Of a stretch of DNA of 64,000 bases, positions 8,890 to 17,167 are shown piece by piece. The stretch spans positions 1-64,000 of the forward strand of contig JBFXDD010000002.1 in NCBI GenBank assembly GCA_050181465.1, read 5' to 3'. Position numbers and translations under genes: made by a program. The notes under the pieces are model-generated. The model made no database searches. It was not told where the DNA came from and saw only the letters and a list, made by a program, of their open reading frames with translations. The stretch is from JACRLW01 sp050181465. GTDB taxonomy: Bacteria; Planctomycetota; UBA1135; UBA2386. Every line of letters starts with the position of its first letter. Position 1 is the first letter of the stretch.

Positions 8890-8895
8890 AGTCTA
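8890..8895 (-). promoter_or_regulatory. -10-like hexamer 8 nt before the 8881 start
   Basis: On the minus strand TAGACT lies 8 nt upstream of ATG 8881. This spacing would place the transcription start at or next to the start codon, giving a leaderless message. The same hexamer and spacing occur before TTG 46889. There is no clear -35. Confidence 0.3.
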
Positions 8896-10056
8896 CAGGG
8901 TCGTCGGCGCCGCATTCAGGCGCAGGGCGGCTACAGCGCCCAGCGCCGCGATGATCGTCATGGCGGCAAAGGTCCAGCCGACACCGTGCGACGAGTACAG
9001 CCAACTCGACAGCGCAGTGGCGAGTGCCATGGCAAGCCCGGTAGACAACGCGGACAAGAGTCCCTGCGCCGTCGCCGCCTGTCGCCGCGACACGTTCTTC
9101 GACAGCCACGCCATCGCGCCCAGGTGTGTCGCCGCGAAGCTCAGGGCATGCAGTTGGTTGAGTGCGAACAGCCACGCCGTGCTGGTCGTCGACCCGAAGC
9201 CGATCCATCGCACGACGGATGCGAGTGCGCCGAGCAGGATGAGTCGTCGCGCGCCCAGTCGCTCGGCCAGCCTCGCGCCGAAGGCGAACAACAGGATCTC
9301 GGCGAAGACGGCTTCGGCCCACAGCCAGCCGATCGTCGACTCTTCGATGCCGGCACCGCGCCAGTGCACGGAGCCGTACGCGTAGTACGCCGCGTGACTA
9401 CCCTGCGTGAGGCCGCTCGCGATCATCAGCACGAGCACATCGCGGCGACGCAGCAGGTCCCGCAGCGGCGAGCGCGACGGCGCCTGGCTCTCGCCGTCGA
9501 GTTCGGTGTCGACGTCGGGTAGCGCATACGCGGCGACGGCCGTCAGCAACAGACCGCCGACGATGGTCCAGTAGGCGACATCGAGCCCGTGGTGCTCGAC
9601 GAGGGTTCCCAGTCCCAGTGCAGTGAGGAGGAACGCGATCGAACCGGCGGTGCGAACGCGTGCGTAGCGCACGCGTGGGTCGGTGTGCACGGCGCGAATC
9701 GTCATCGCATCGATCAATGGGATCTGCGGCGGATGCACGAACCCGATCAACACGTGCATCACGAGGTACCACCAGAAGGCCTGGTGCGTGCGCAGGGCGA
9801 TCATCACGCCGGCACTCGCCAGGGCGAAGCCGATCAGTGCTCCACGACGGCGACGATGCAGCTCGGCGCGCGCCAACACCGCCGGTGTGGTGAGCACGCG
9901 AACGATGATCGCGGTGGTCGAGAGCAGTCCGAGTTGTGCCTTCGTGCAGCCGTGGTCTTCGAGCCACAACGACCAGTAGGGCATCCACGCGCCGAGGGCG
10001 ACGAATGCGGCGACGAACGCGAAGGCGAGCTGGGATGGGAGCAGGCCCGCGAGCAT
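8893..10056 (-). CDS. MFS transporter, HcaT/LacY-like family
   Basis: This is a 387-residue, twelve-helix major facilitator with the look of the MFS_1-like group that includes the phenylpropionate transporter HcaT. It starts MLAGLLPSQLAFAFVAAF and keeps charged loops such as RRRRGALIGF between helices 2 and 3 and RLGARRLILLG between helices 8 and 9. The substrate cannot be deduced. The open frame extends to 10251, but that part overlaps the divergent peptidase gene and is not hydrophobic, so ATG 10056 is the better start. The stop codon overlaps the presumed -10 region of the downstream zinc-ribbon gene, so the two could also be co-transcribed. Confidence 0.85.
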   Translation of the reverse strand: MLAGLLPSQLAFAFVAAFVALGAWMPYWSLWLEDHGCTKAQLGLLSTTAIIVRVLTTPAVLARAELHRRRRGALIGFALASAGVMIALRTHQAFWWYLVMHVLIGFVHPPQIPLIDAMTIRAVHTDPRVRYARVRTAGSIAFLLTALGLGTLVEHHGLDVAYWTIVGGLLLTAVAAYALPDVDTELDGESQAPSRSPLRDLLRRRDVLVLMIASGLTQGSHAAYYAYGSVHWRGAGIEESTIGWLWAEAVFAEILLFAFGARLAERLGARRLILLGALASVVRWIGFGSTTSTAWLFALNQLHALSFAATHLGAMAWLSKNVSRRQAATAQGLLSALSTGLAMALATALSSWLYSSHGVGWTFAAMTIIAALGAVAALRLNAAPTTL

Positions 10057-10140
10057 CGGCGGCGCCGACGCGCCGATCCAGTGGGGGCGGATCGCCGTGG
10101 GGTGGCGCTCGCGATCGCTGCACGTGGCTGGACGGTCAGC

Positions 10141-10146
10141 TACGCT
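10141..10146 (+). promoter_or_regulatory. -10-like hexamer 7 nt before the 10154 start
   Basis: TACGCT is followed by 7 nt and then ATG 10154. The spacing would put the +1 at the start codon, consistent with a leaderless message, and it supports 10154 over the upstream in-frame codon at 10097. Confidence 0.35.
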
Positions 10147-10153
10147 CGCCTTC

Positions 10154-11473
10154 ATGGTGATCCGAGCCCTCGCTGGCTTCACGGCGGCTGTCCTGCTCTC
10201 CTGTGCGGCGCTCGAGGCGCAACGAGATGTCCGCGGCGATCTCGCGCGCATCCGCGCGACGATGGAGAAGAGCGATGCCTTCGAGCCGCTGCTCGGCGAA
10301 CTCTGCGATCGGATCGGTCCGCGCCTGACCGGCAGCGACGGCTACGAGTCGGCGGCGCGCTTCGTCGCAGCGAAGCTGAGCGGCGGTGGCCTGGCCGTGC
10401 GGACCGAGTCGATGACGATCGAGGAGGCGTGGCAACGAGGAGCGGTGCGGGCGCGGATCGTCGAACCGATCCGGCGCGAACTGACCGCACTGGCCGCGCC
10501 GTGGACCCCGGCGATCGAGCGAACCGTGTTGCGGGTCACCCTGCCCGGCAGCCGTGTGCGAAGCCAGGGTGGCGCCGAGGACGCCGTCCCGCTCGCGACC
10601 TTGTTCCGCCAGCACGAGCTTGCCGGCGTCGCCGCTGCCGAGGACCCCCGCGAGCAGGTCGCGGCGTGGCTCATCGACTCGGAACGGCCGCGCGCACTGC
10701 TCGCCGCGGCCGCATGCACGCTCGCGCCGCCCTTCACTCGGGGCAAGGTGCCCGGGGTGTTTCTCAGCAGTGAGGATCACGCCCTCCTGCACCGCCTGCT
10801 CGCGGCCGGCGATGAGGTCCGGATCGAGCTTGCGGGCGGCGGTGAGTTCGGTGGTCGCAAGTCGGTGTCGAACGTGATCGCCGAGGTGCGCGGTGAGCCC
10901 GGCGAAGTCCATCCCGAGCGGGGGGTGGTCCTCGCGATCGTCGGCCTCGACTCGTGGGACCTCGGGAGCGGAGCCACCATGGACGGCGCTGGCGTGGTCG
11001 TGGCGATGGAGGTCGCGCGCGCTCTCGCGGCGATGCCGTCGCCGCCTCGTCACTCGATTCGCTTCGCCTTCCTCGCCGGTGTGCGTCAGGGAGTCGGCAG
11101 CCGGAGCTACGTCGAACGGTTCGCCGACGACCTGGGCCGCCATCGTCTCGCCTTCGCGCTCGAAGGCGGCGCCGGCCGGGCAGTCGGACTGTTGCTCGAC
11201 GGTCCGGTCAAGGACCTCGATCGCTTCGAAGGCTTCTGCGCGCCGGTCGCCGATCTCGGCGTGCGGGACATCGGCTTCCGCGCGCCGCGAACCAACTTCG
11301 CGCGCGCTCTGCGCGACGCCAAGGTGCGCGCCGCGACGTTGACGATGAACGCGCCCGAGTTCGGTTGGCTGGACGGCACCGCTGCCGACACCCTCGACAA
11401 GGTCCTCATCGCCGATCTTCGGCAGGCGGCGACGGTTCTCGCGACCGTCCTGTGGTCCGCCGCGAACGAGTGA
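10154..11473 (+). CDS. Secreted M28-family peptidase homologue, probably inactive
   Basis: This 439-residue protein starts with a signal peptide (MVIRALAGFTAAVLLSCAAL, then EAQ) and has the fold signature of M28 zinc aminopeptidases, including a protease-associated-like insert. The core LDSWDLGSGATMDGAGVVV aligns with the family motif HLDSWDxGxGAxDDGxG. Here the first ligand His is Gly and the bridging Asp position reads Met. The usual EExGLxGSRAY catalytic and ligand glutamates read VRQGVGSRSY. The chain is otherwise full length with no frameshift, so it looks like a conserved pseudoenzyme and not a decaying gene. The usual role would be trimming N-terminal residues of exported proteins; binding without cleavage is my inference. 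The upstream in-frame start at 10097 would add 19 residues before the signal peptide. Confidence 0.8.
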   Translation: MVIRALAGFTAAVLLSCAALEAQRDVRGDLARIRATMEKSDAFEPLLGELCDRIGPRLTGSDGYESAARFVAAKLSGGGLAVRTESMTIEEAWQRGAVRARIVEPIRRELTALAAPWTPAIERTVLRVTLPGSRVRSQGGAEDAVPLATLFRQHELAGVAAAEDPREQVAAWLIDSERPRALLAAAACTLAPPFTRGKVPGVFLSSEDHALLHRLLAAGDEVRIELAGGGEFGGRKSVSNVIAEVRGEPGEVHPERGVVLAIVGLDSWDLGSGATMDGAGVVVAMEVARALAAMPSPPRHSIRFAFLAGVRQGVGSRSYVERFADDLGRHRLAFALEGGAGRAVGLLLDGPVKDLDRFEGFCAPVADLGVRDIGFRAPRTNFARALRDAKVRAATLTMNAPEFGWLDGTAADTLDKVLIADLRQAATVLATVLWSAANE

Positions 11474-11486
11474 GTCGGCTCGGCGC

Positions 11487-12125
11487 TCAGTGGGAACTAG
11501 CCCCGCCGAACCTGCGCCAATACTCGTCGGCACCCTCGGCCCTGAGTTCGCTCTCGTCGCGGAAGCCGTAGAGCACCGCGATCGTGTGCACGCCCGCGGC
11601 CTTGCCGGCGCGCAGATCCTGGACGCCGTCGCCGACCATCGCACACTCCTGCGGGCGCTTGCGCAGCCGCTGCATGGCGAGTTGGAGCGGCACCGGCGAC
11701 GGCTTGCGCTCGCTCGTGCTGTCGCCCCCGATCACTTCGTCGACCGGCAGTTCCAAGGACTCGACGATCCGCAGCGCGAAGTCGACCGGCTTGTTGGTGA
11801 CGATCGCGGTGACCACCGAGGTCGTGCGCCACCGGCACAGTGTGTCGACGACGCCCGGGTACGGCCGCACGAGCTTCGTGCACTGCGAGCGATGGTGCTC
11901 CTGGTACAGCGGCCAGATCGAGTCGATCGACGGCGGGCTCGGCAGCTCGGCGAGCGCCCGCGTGAGCAGCATGCGCGCACCGTCGCCGACCATGGCGCGC
12001 ACGGCCGCTTCGGCGAGGGGGGGCAGTCCGAGTTCGGCTCGGACGTGGTTCACGCTCGCCGCGATGTCGGCCAGCGAGTCGACGAGCGTGCCGTCGAGGT
12101 CGAGCAAGAAGGCGGCCTTGGACAT
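11487..12125 (-). CDS. gph: HAD-family phosphatase, phosphoglycolate phosphatase-like
   Basis: This 212-residue haloacid-dehalogenase hydrolase shows all four motifs: DLDGTLVDS (nucleophile Asp9 and Asp11), the TNKP threonine, the SERKPSP lysine and GDGVQDLRAGKAAG. The alpha-helical cap sits between motifs I and II, as in phosphoglycolate phosphatase (Gph), the likeliest activity. PpaX or another sugar-phosphate phosphatase is possible. The start is MSKAAFLLDLDGTL at 12125; the open frame ten codons further up (12155) adds an unlikely leader. The gene is divergent from the 12161 lipoprotein, and the two -10 elements overlap. Confidence 0.87.
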   Translation of the reverse strand: MSKAAFLLDLDGTLVDSLADIAASVNHVRAELGLPPLAEAAVRAMVGDGARMLLTRALAELPSPPSIDSIWPLYQEHHRSQCTKLVRPYPGVVDTLCRWRTTSVVTAIVTNKPVDFALRIVESLELPVDEVIGGDSTSERKPSPVPLQLAMQRLRKRPQECAMVGDGVQDLRAGKAAGVHTIAVLYGFRDESELRAEGADEYWRRFGGASSH

Positions 12126-12131
12126 GCGCGC

Positions 12132-12139
12132 GGTATAGT
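12132..12139. promoter_or_regulatory. Overlapping divergent -10 elements
   Basis: On the plus strand TATAGT (12134-12139) is a good -10 for the lipoprotein gene, 21 nt before its ATG. On the minus strand the overlapping TATACC (12137 down to 12132) lies 6 nt before the HAD phosphatase ATG at 12125. Both genes could therefore fire from one melted site, with a leaderless message toward the phosphatase. Confidence 0.45.
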
Positions 12140-12160
12140 CGGACGGCCGCTTCAACCGCC

Positions 12161-12670
12161 ATGCCGATCGACCAGTCCAGAAGCTTCGCGCCCAGCCCTG
12201 CCTTCGTGCTCGCCCTCGCGCTCGGTCTCGCCGCCGTCGTTCTGTGCGGTTGTTCGGCGCCGCCCAAGCCCGTGAAACTCGAGTTGCCGGTGGCCTTCGG
12301 CGAGGCGTGGGAAGGCTTCGCCGACATCGCCGATCGCTCCGGCTACCGCATCGACCCCAATGCGTCCGACCGCGGGATGCGCGTGTTCGTCTCGCGCTGG
12401 CTCGAGCGGCCCGCGCCCTTCGGCAAGGGCAATCGCACGCGGGTGCACGGAAAGTTCGTGCGCGACGAGCGGGACGGTGAATCCTGGCTCCTGGAGTACT
12501 GGGTCGAACGGCAGGTCGTGAAGGACATCTCGCGCGGTTTCGAGCCGGAGGATCCCGACTGGAGTGCCGCGGGTCAGGACGGAAACCGAGAAGAGATCAT
12601 GCTCGGGCAGCTGCGCTTGCGGTTCGGCAAGGCGCTCGGGATCACCCCCGGGGGCAGGACCGGCGGGTGA
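12161..12670 (+). CDS. Hypothetical lipoprotein
   Basis: This 169-residue protein has a long hydrophobic signal (residues 14-30) ending in LCGCSAPPKP, a plausible lipobox with lipidation at Cys. The mature part of about 138 residues mixes beta and alpha character, with stretches such as LELPVAFGEAWEGFADIADRSG, then YRID. This resembles envelope lipoproteins built from a small alpha/beta domain, but I do not recognise a family. It is the first gene after the divergent promoter and is followed by a strong inverted repeat, so it is probably monocistronic. It is probably located in the outer or inner membrane facing the periplasm. Confidence 0.72.
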   Translation: MPIDQSRSFAPSPAFVLALALGLAAVVLCGCSAPPKPVKLELPVAFGEAWEGFADIADRSGYRIDPNASDRGMRVFVSRWLERPAPFGKGNRTRVHGKFVRDERDGESWLLEYWVERQVVKDISRGFEPEDPDWSAAGQDGNREEIMLGQLRLRFGKALGITPGGRTGG

Positions 12671-12685
12671 TGACGACGGCTCTGG

Positions 12686-12733
12686 ACCGGCGGGCCGGGA
12701 ATCGAACGGATCTCGATCGCGCGAGCCGCCGGT
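12686..12733 (+). terminator. Branched hairpin, possible terminator of the lipoprotein gene
   Basis: ACCGGCGG (12686-12693) pairs perfectly with CCGCCGGT (12726-12733) across 32 nt. A small inner stem CTCG/CGAG is also present. No T-run follows. Read on the minus strand, the piece ends in TCCA and contains the T-loop-like TTCGATTC. It is too short and its arm does not pair, so I do not call a tRNA. Confidence 0.35.
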
Positions 12734-12827
12734 CTCATCGCAGCTACGGTGACCTGGCGACGGTGTCTCGATCCGACTTCACGGAGTCACTCGCTTCCTC
12801 ACTCCCAAACCTCCGATTTCTCCCGAC

Positions 12828-13733
12828 GTGACTCCCAGCACCGCTGCATCACCCCTGCCGGAGGTCCGCTACTCCGCCGAGTCGTCGCCGCGGTCGTCGC
12901 TGCATCACCTGCTGAGGGTCTACCGCCTGCCCGGCCTGCTGCGGCGGCATCGAGTGATGCTCAAGCACTTCGTGGGGCGCGAACTGCGCGGCCGCTTCGC
13001 CGACAACCTGCTCGGTCCATTGTGGGTGCTGCTGCATCCGGTCTTCCTCTTCGCGGTCTACTTCCTCGTCTTCACCCAGATCCAGCGCACCGGGGCCGGC
13101 GCCGACTCGGTTTGGTTCGCCTGTTACCTCTTCAGCGGGTTGATCTGCTTCCACTTCATCACGCAGTCGACGGCGCAGGCGATGAACGCCATCGTCGCCA
13201 ACGGCAACATCGTGAAGAAGGTGAAGTTCCCGTGCGAGGTGCTGCCGATCGTGCCCGCCCTCGTGGAGATCGCCGTGTTCGGGCTCGGGCTCGTGATCGT
13301 CGCGATCGTCGGGTTCGCGAGCGGTCGTGCGAGTCTCGACCCGGCCCTGTTCGCGCTGCCGTGGTTCCTGCTGGTGCTGATCACGTTCGCGGTCGGCATC
13401 GGCATGCTGTTGGCGAATCTGATCGTGTTCGTGCGCGACGTGGCTCCACTGTACGGGCTCATCACGACCGCATGGTTCTTCCTCTCGCCGAACTTCTGGA
13501 CGCCGAACTTCTTCGGAACGGAAACCCTCATCGGCAAGGCTCTGCAGTTCAATCCGACCTATCACCTGTTGCTCGCCGAGCGCCAGGTCCTCGGCCTGGC
13601 GCGCGAGGACGCCGGTTTCACCGGCAGTGTCGTCGGCAATCTCGGCATCGCGTCGGCATGGGCCGCGCTGTTCCTCGCGCTGGGATACGGCGGCTTCATG
13701 GCCCACAAACACAAGTACGCCGATCTCGTCTGA
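12828..13733 (+). CDS. wzm: ABC-2 type polysaccharide export permease
   Basis: This 301-residue integral membrane protein has six predicted helices after a cytoplasmic N-terminus and is a permease of the Wzm/TagG (ABC-2) family, exporting lipid-linked polysaccharide across the inner membrane. It carries the typical REL(R)GRFADNLLGPLW entry to the first helix and the late periplasmic-side segment SPNFWTPN. The GTG start at 12828 gives VTPSTAASPL. The gene ends 4 bp before the ATP-binding subunit, its obligate partner. It opens the glycan operon that continues to 20071. Substrate identity (O-antigen-like, capsule or S-layer glycan) cannot be told from this subunit. Confidence 0.92.
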   Translation: MTPSTAASPLPEVRYSAESSPRSSLHHLLRVYRLPGLLRRHRVMLKHFVGRELRGRFADNLLGPLWVLLHPVFLFAVYFLVFTQIQRTGAGADSVWFACYLFSGLICFHFITQSTAQAMNAIVANGNIVKKVKFPCEVLPIVPALVEIAVFGLGLVIVAIVGFASGRASLDPALFALPWFLLVLITFAVGIGMLLANLIVFVRDVAPLYGLITTAWFFLSPNFWTPNFFGTETLIGKALQFNPTYHLLLAERQVLGLAREDAGFTGSVVGNLGIASAWAALFLALGYGGFMAHKHKYADLV

Positions 13734-13737
13734 ACCG

Positions 13738-14997
13738 ATGACTCGAGCACCGGCCATCGAGGTCAAGGACCTCCACAAGACCTATCGCATCTACGGCAAG
13801 CCGCTCGATCGGCTGCGCGAGAAGATGCCGTGGAATCGCGGGCGCAAGTTCCACGCCGAGATGACCGCGTTGCGCGACATCAACCTGAGCGTCGAGCCGG
13901 GGCAGTGCATCGGTCTCGTCGGCGGCAACGGCGCAGGGAAGTCGACGCTCCTCAAGATCCTGACCGGGACGACCTCGCCCTCCCAGGGCGAATACGTCGT
14001 GCGTGGTCAAGTGGCCGCGCTGCTCGAACTGGGGGCCGGGTTCCACGCGTCCTTCACCGGCCGCGCCAACATCTTCCTCAATGCCGCGCTGATGGGGCGT
14101 GACGAAGCGGAGACCAAGGCGAAGTACCAGGAGATCTTGGACTTCAGCGAACTGCACAAGTTCATCGATCGGCCCATCCGCACCTATTCCTCCGGGATGG
14201 TCGCGAGGCTCGGCTTCAGCGTCGCGGTCGCGAGTGATCCCGACATCCTCATCATCGACGAGATCCTCGCGGTCGGCGACATGCACTTTCGCCGCAAGTG
14301 CGTCGACAAGATCATGTCGTTCCGGGAGCGCGGCAAGACGATGTTCTTCTGCTCGCACTCGCTCTACGACGTGCGGCAACTCTGCGACAAGGTGGTGTGG
14401 CTGAAGGATGGCCGCATCCAGATGTTCGACGACGCGGTGACGGTCACCAACGAGTACGCGACGTACGAGAACCAGCTCATCGCCAAGCAGGATGCGGCGG
14501 CGCATCGCATCGCCGAGGTGGATCAGTTCGCGCCGTCGACGCCTTCGGCCGACGACCACGCGCGCGTGCTCTCTGCGCACCTCGTCGATCCCAAGACGGG
14601 GCAACGTCGCAACGTCTACAAGCCCGGTGAGCCGGTCTCCATCCGCGTGCACGTGAAGAACGGTCGCCGCCACGAAGCACTGTCGATCGTGATCGGATTC
14701 ACGCGTTCGGACGGCACATTGTGCTTCGCGCCGGCCAGCGAAATGGACGGGGTGACCTTCGACTTCGCCGAAGGCGTGGTCACTCTCACATTGCCCGAAG
14801 TGCAGCTCCTCTCCGGAGAATTCGTCGTGCCGATCTGGTTGCTGGATCGGCGTGGCGTGCATCGATTCCACGAGACGACTGCGGCCGAGAACCTGGTCGT
14901 CCAGAACCGCACGAAGGAACTGGGCCTGTTCCTGACCCCGCGGGAGTGGAAGGTGGAAGTCATCCACCCGGCACCCACGGTGGAGGGCCCGGCGTGA
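13738..14997 (+). CDS. wzt: Polysaccharide ABC transporter ATP-binding protein with Wzt C-domain
   Basis: This 419-residue ATPase energises the Wzm permease. Walker A is GGNGAGKST (residues 62-70), the signature region is YSSGMVARL (150-158) and Walker B is DILIIDE (169-175), followed by the switch His in FFCSHS. The C-terminal 140 residues form a beta-sandwich of the Wzt type. In E. coli O8/O9a that domain reads the modified end of the finished polysaccharide, so chain termination by capping is implied here. An upstream in-frame codon at 13627 lies within wzm and is ignored; ATG 13738 is 4 bp past the wzm stop. The end overlaps the next gene by GTGA. Confidence 0.94.
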   Translation: MTRAPAIEVKDLHKTYRIYGKPLDRLREKMPWNRGRKFHAEMTALRDINLSVEPGQCIGLVGGNGAGKSTLLKILTGTTSPSQGEYVVRGQVAALLELGAGFHASFTGRANIFLNAALMGRDEAETKAKYQEILDFSELHKFIDRPIRTYSSGMVARLGFSVAVASDPDILIIDEILAVGDMHFRRKCVDKIMSFRERGKTMFFCSHSLYDVRQLCDKVVWLKDGRIQMFDDAVTVTNEYATYENQLIAKQDAAAHRIAEVDQFAPSTPSADDHARVLSAHLVDPKTGQRRNVYKPGEPVSIRVHVKNGRRHEALSIVIGFTRSDGTLCFAPASEMDGVTFDFAEGVVTLTLPEVQLLSGEFVVPIWLLDRRGVHRFHETTAAENLVVQNRTKELGLFLTPREWKVEVIHPAPTVEGPA

Positions 14998-16214
14998 GCA
15001 CGCCCGAGCTGTCGCTGCTCGTGGTGAACTACAACACCTGGCGACTGTGCGTCCAGGCAGTGCGGACCTTCGCGAAGTTCGCGCCCCATCGCGCCGACGG
15101 CACGCCGATGCCGTACGAGATCATCGTCGTCGACAACGCGTCACCGCAGCGCGACCCGGCCGCCGAGGCCGAACTCGCTGGGCTGTGTCGGCAGACCGGC
15201 GGCGAACTGGTGATGCACAATGACAACGGCGGCTACAGCAAGGGGATGAACCTCGCGTATTCGCGCGCGAGGGGGCGATGGATCCTTGTCAGCAATCCCG
15301 ACATCAGCTACCTGGCGACGACGGTGGATCCGCTGCTGCGTTCCATGGAGCGCGACGAAACCATCGGTGCGGCCGCACCGCGCGGCTATCTGGACGACGC
15401 GCACGAGGCGATCCTCCCGCCGAACATCTTGCCGACGATGTCCGACCTGCTTCGCCTGACCATGGCGGTGCTGTGGCCGAGCGCTCAGCGCGCGTATTCA
15501 CGCCGTCGAACGCGCGATGCCGTTCGGGTGTGGACGGCGACCGGCGACGTCGATCTCGCGATGCTGTCTGGCTGCTGCTTCCTGATGCGACGCGAGCTGA
15601 TCGATCGCATCGGCTTCTTCGACGAGAGATTCCCGCTGTACTTCGAGGACACCGATCTCTCGGTGCGCATACAGCGCGCGCGAAAGCGCATCGTTCAGGT
15701 CGCCGACGCGGACGTCGTGCATTACTTCGATCGTTCCGGACAGACCGCGAACGAGCTCAAGATGGAGCGCTACTGGCGCAGTCGTCGGCTGTACTACCGC
15801 AAGTGGTACGGGCGCGTCGGCGCGTGGATCTACGACCTCACGCGGAAGGTGCTCTCGACCCAGTGGGCCAAACGGCGATATCAGCGAATCCCGCATCGCA
15901 AGGTCATCGACTTGGGCGAGGGCCGCGACAAGCCGGTGATCGAACTGAGCTCGCCGCGACGTCGCTTCCTGGTCGAGCTGTGCCTGGATCCCAAGTTCTT
16001 CCTCGCCGGCGGGATCCTGGCGAACGGTGATCGCTGGAGCCCCAACGATGCGATGTTCGCCGGCTTCGGCCCCACGACCTATTGGTTTCGCACCATCGAC
16101 CTCGAGGACCCCGAACTGGGCGAACTCGGTGTCTATCGCTATCGACTGTTGCCGGCGGCTCCTGCGCCGGGACCGACGGCCCAGGGCGTCGCGGACACGA
16201 AGGTCGCGCGATGA
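14994..16214 (+). CDS. Glycosyltransferase family 2, rhamnosyltransferase-like
   Basis: This 406-residue GT-A enzyme begins VSTPELSLLVVNYNTW at a GTG that overlaps the wzt stop. It has the family order: nucleotide-binding start VVNYNT, IIVVDNASP, then NGGYSKGMNLAYSRA and the metal-site triad region NPDISY, with acceptor-side LYFEDTDLSVRIQRA. The final 100 residues (from about 300) are an extra domain beginning after the canonical fold, with a positively charged segment and a beta-rich tail; its role is unknown. It is predicted to add a sugar from a nucleotide or lipid donor to the growing surface glycan on the cytoplasmic face. The downstream start overlaps by ATGA. Confidence 0.88.
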   Translation: MSTPELSLLVVNYNTWRLCVQAVRTFAKFAPHRADGTPMPYEIIVVDNASPQRDPAAEAELAGLCRQTGGELVMHNDNGGYSKGMNLAYSRARGRWILVSNPDISYLATTVDPLLRSMERDETIGAAAPRGYLDDAHEAILPPNILPTMSDLLRLTMAVLWPSAQRAYSRRRTRDAVRVWTATGDVDLAMLSGCCFLMRRELIDRIGFFDERFPLYFEDTDLSVRIQRARKRIVQVADADVVHYFDRSGQTANELKMERYWRSRRLYYRKWYGRVGAWIYDLTRKVLSTQWAKRRYQRIPHRKVIDLGEGRDKPVIELSSPRRRFLVELCLDPKFFLAGGILANGDRWSPNDAMFAGFGPTTYWFRTIDLEDPELGELGVYRYRLLPAAPAPGPTAQGVADTKVAR

Positions 16215-17167
16215 GCGGGGCGGAGAGCATCGACCTCTCGGTCGTGGTCCTGTCCTGGAATACCCGCGACCTCACGCTCGCTTGCCTCGATGCGTTGGCG
16301 CGCGACCCTTCGCCGCGTCGCCGTGAGATCATCGTCGTCGACAATGGTTCGGCGGACGGCTCGGCGGATGCGATCGCGCAGCGTCACCCGAAGGTGGTCC
16401 TGGTGCGAAACCCGGACAACCGCGGCTACAGCGGCGGCAACAACCAAGGCGCGCAGCAAGCGCGCGGTCGGTGGTTGTGTCTACTCAACAGTGACACCGA
16501 GGTGCGAGCGGGTGCTCTGGATCGGCTGGTCACATGGCTCGAGCAGAATCCGAGCTACGGCCTGGCCGCACCGCGTCTGGTGAATCCCGACGGCTCCGTG
16601 CAGCGCGCGTGCATGCGGTTCCCCACTCTCGCCGTGGCGATGGTCTTCGATCTCGAGCGTGCCAAGCGATGGCCGGGGCGATCGATCGACGCTCGCTACT
16701 ACATGCGCGACTTCGATCATCTGCATTCGCGCGACGTCGATCAGCCGCCCGGAGCGTGCTGTGTCATCGACCGGCAGGAGTACCTCGACTTGGGCGGGCT
16801 CGACGAGACCCTGTGGCTGTTCTTCAACGACGTCGACCTGTGTCGTCGGCTGTGGCGAAAGGGTCGTCGTGTGCGCTACGTTGCCGAGGCCGAGGTGCTG
16901 CATCACGTCGGAAGTTCGACCCGACGATTCGATCGAACGATCGTGCTGTGGCACAAGAATCGCATCGCCTACTACCACAAGCACTACGGCGGTTGGACGG
17001 TCCCGCTGCTGCGGCGCATCGTGAAGCGTCGCGCGCGGGAGGAGCAGGCGCGTCTCTTCGCCGCCACGAGCGACCCGGCGGCGCGCGCGGCGGGGCAGGC
17101 CGACATCGATCGATTGGTGGGGGAGATTCTCGCCTACGATCCCCGCGCGGAGGCAGGACGACCGTGA
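16211..17167 (+). CDS. Glycosyltransferase family 2
   Basis: This 318-residue cytoplasmic GT2 is predicted to extend the same glycan. It shows LSVVVLSWNTRDL at the N-terminus, EIIVVDNGSADGS, NRGYSGGNNQGA and the metal-binding NSDTEV. It also has the WLFFNDVDLCRRL acceptor motif typical of dTDP-rhamnosyltransferase-like members. The start at ATG 16211 overlaps the previous stop and is followed within ten residues by the first beta strand, so the upstream in-frame codon at 16082 is not used. It ends in a GTGA overlap with the next gene. Donor and linkage are unknown. Confidence 0.88.
   Translation: MSGAESIDLSVVVLSWNTRDLTLACLDALARDPSPRRREIIVVDNGSADGSADAIAQRHPKVVLVRNPDNRGYSGGNNQGAQQARGRWLCLLNSDTEVRAGALDRLVTWLEQNPSYGLAAPRLVNPDGSVQRACMRFPTLAVAMVFDLERAKRWPGRSIDARYYMRDFDHLHSRDVDQPPGACCVIDRQEYLDLGGLDETLWLFFNDVDLCRRLWRKGRRVRYVAEAEVLHHVGSSTRRFDRTIVLWHKNRIAYYHKHYGGWTVPLLRRIVKRRAREEQARLFAATSDPAARAAGQADIDRLVGEILAYDPRAEAGRP

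Noticed and set aside
10097..10153. Upstream start of the M28 homologue
   Set aside because: It would put 19 polar residues before the signal peptide; the TACGCT element is placed for ATG 10154.
12683..12733. tRNA-like piece on the minus strand ending in TCCA with a T-loop-like TTCGATTC
   Set aside because: The acceptor-like stem encloses only 32 nt and the T-arm does not pair, so it cannot fold as a tRNA.
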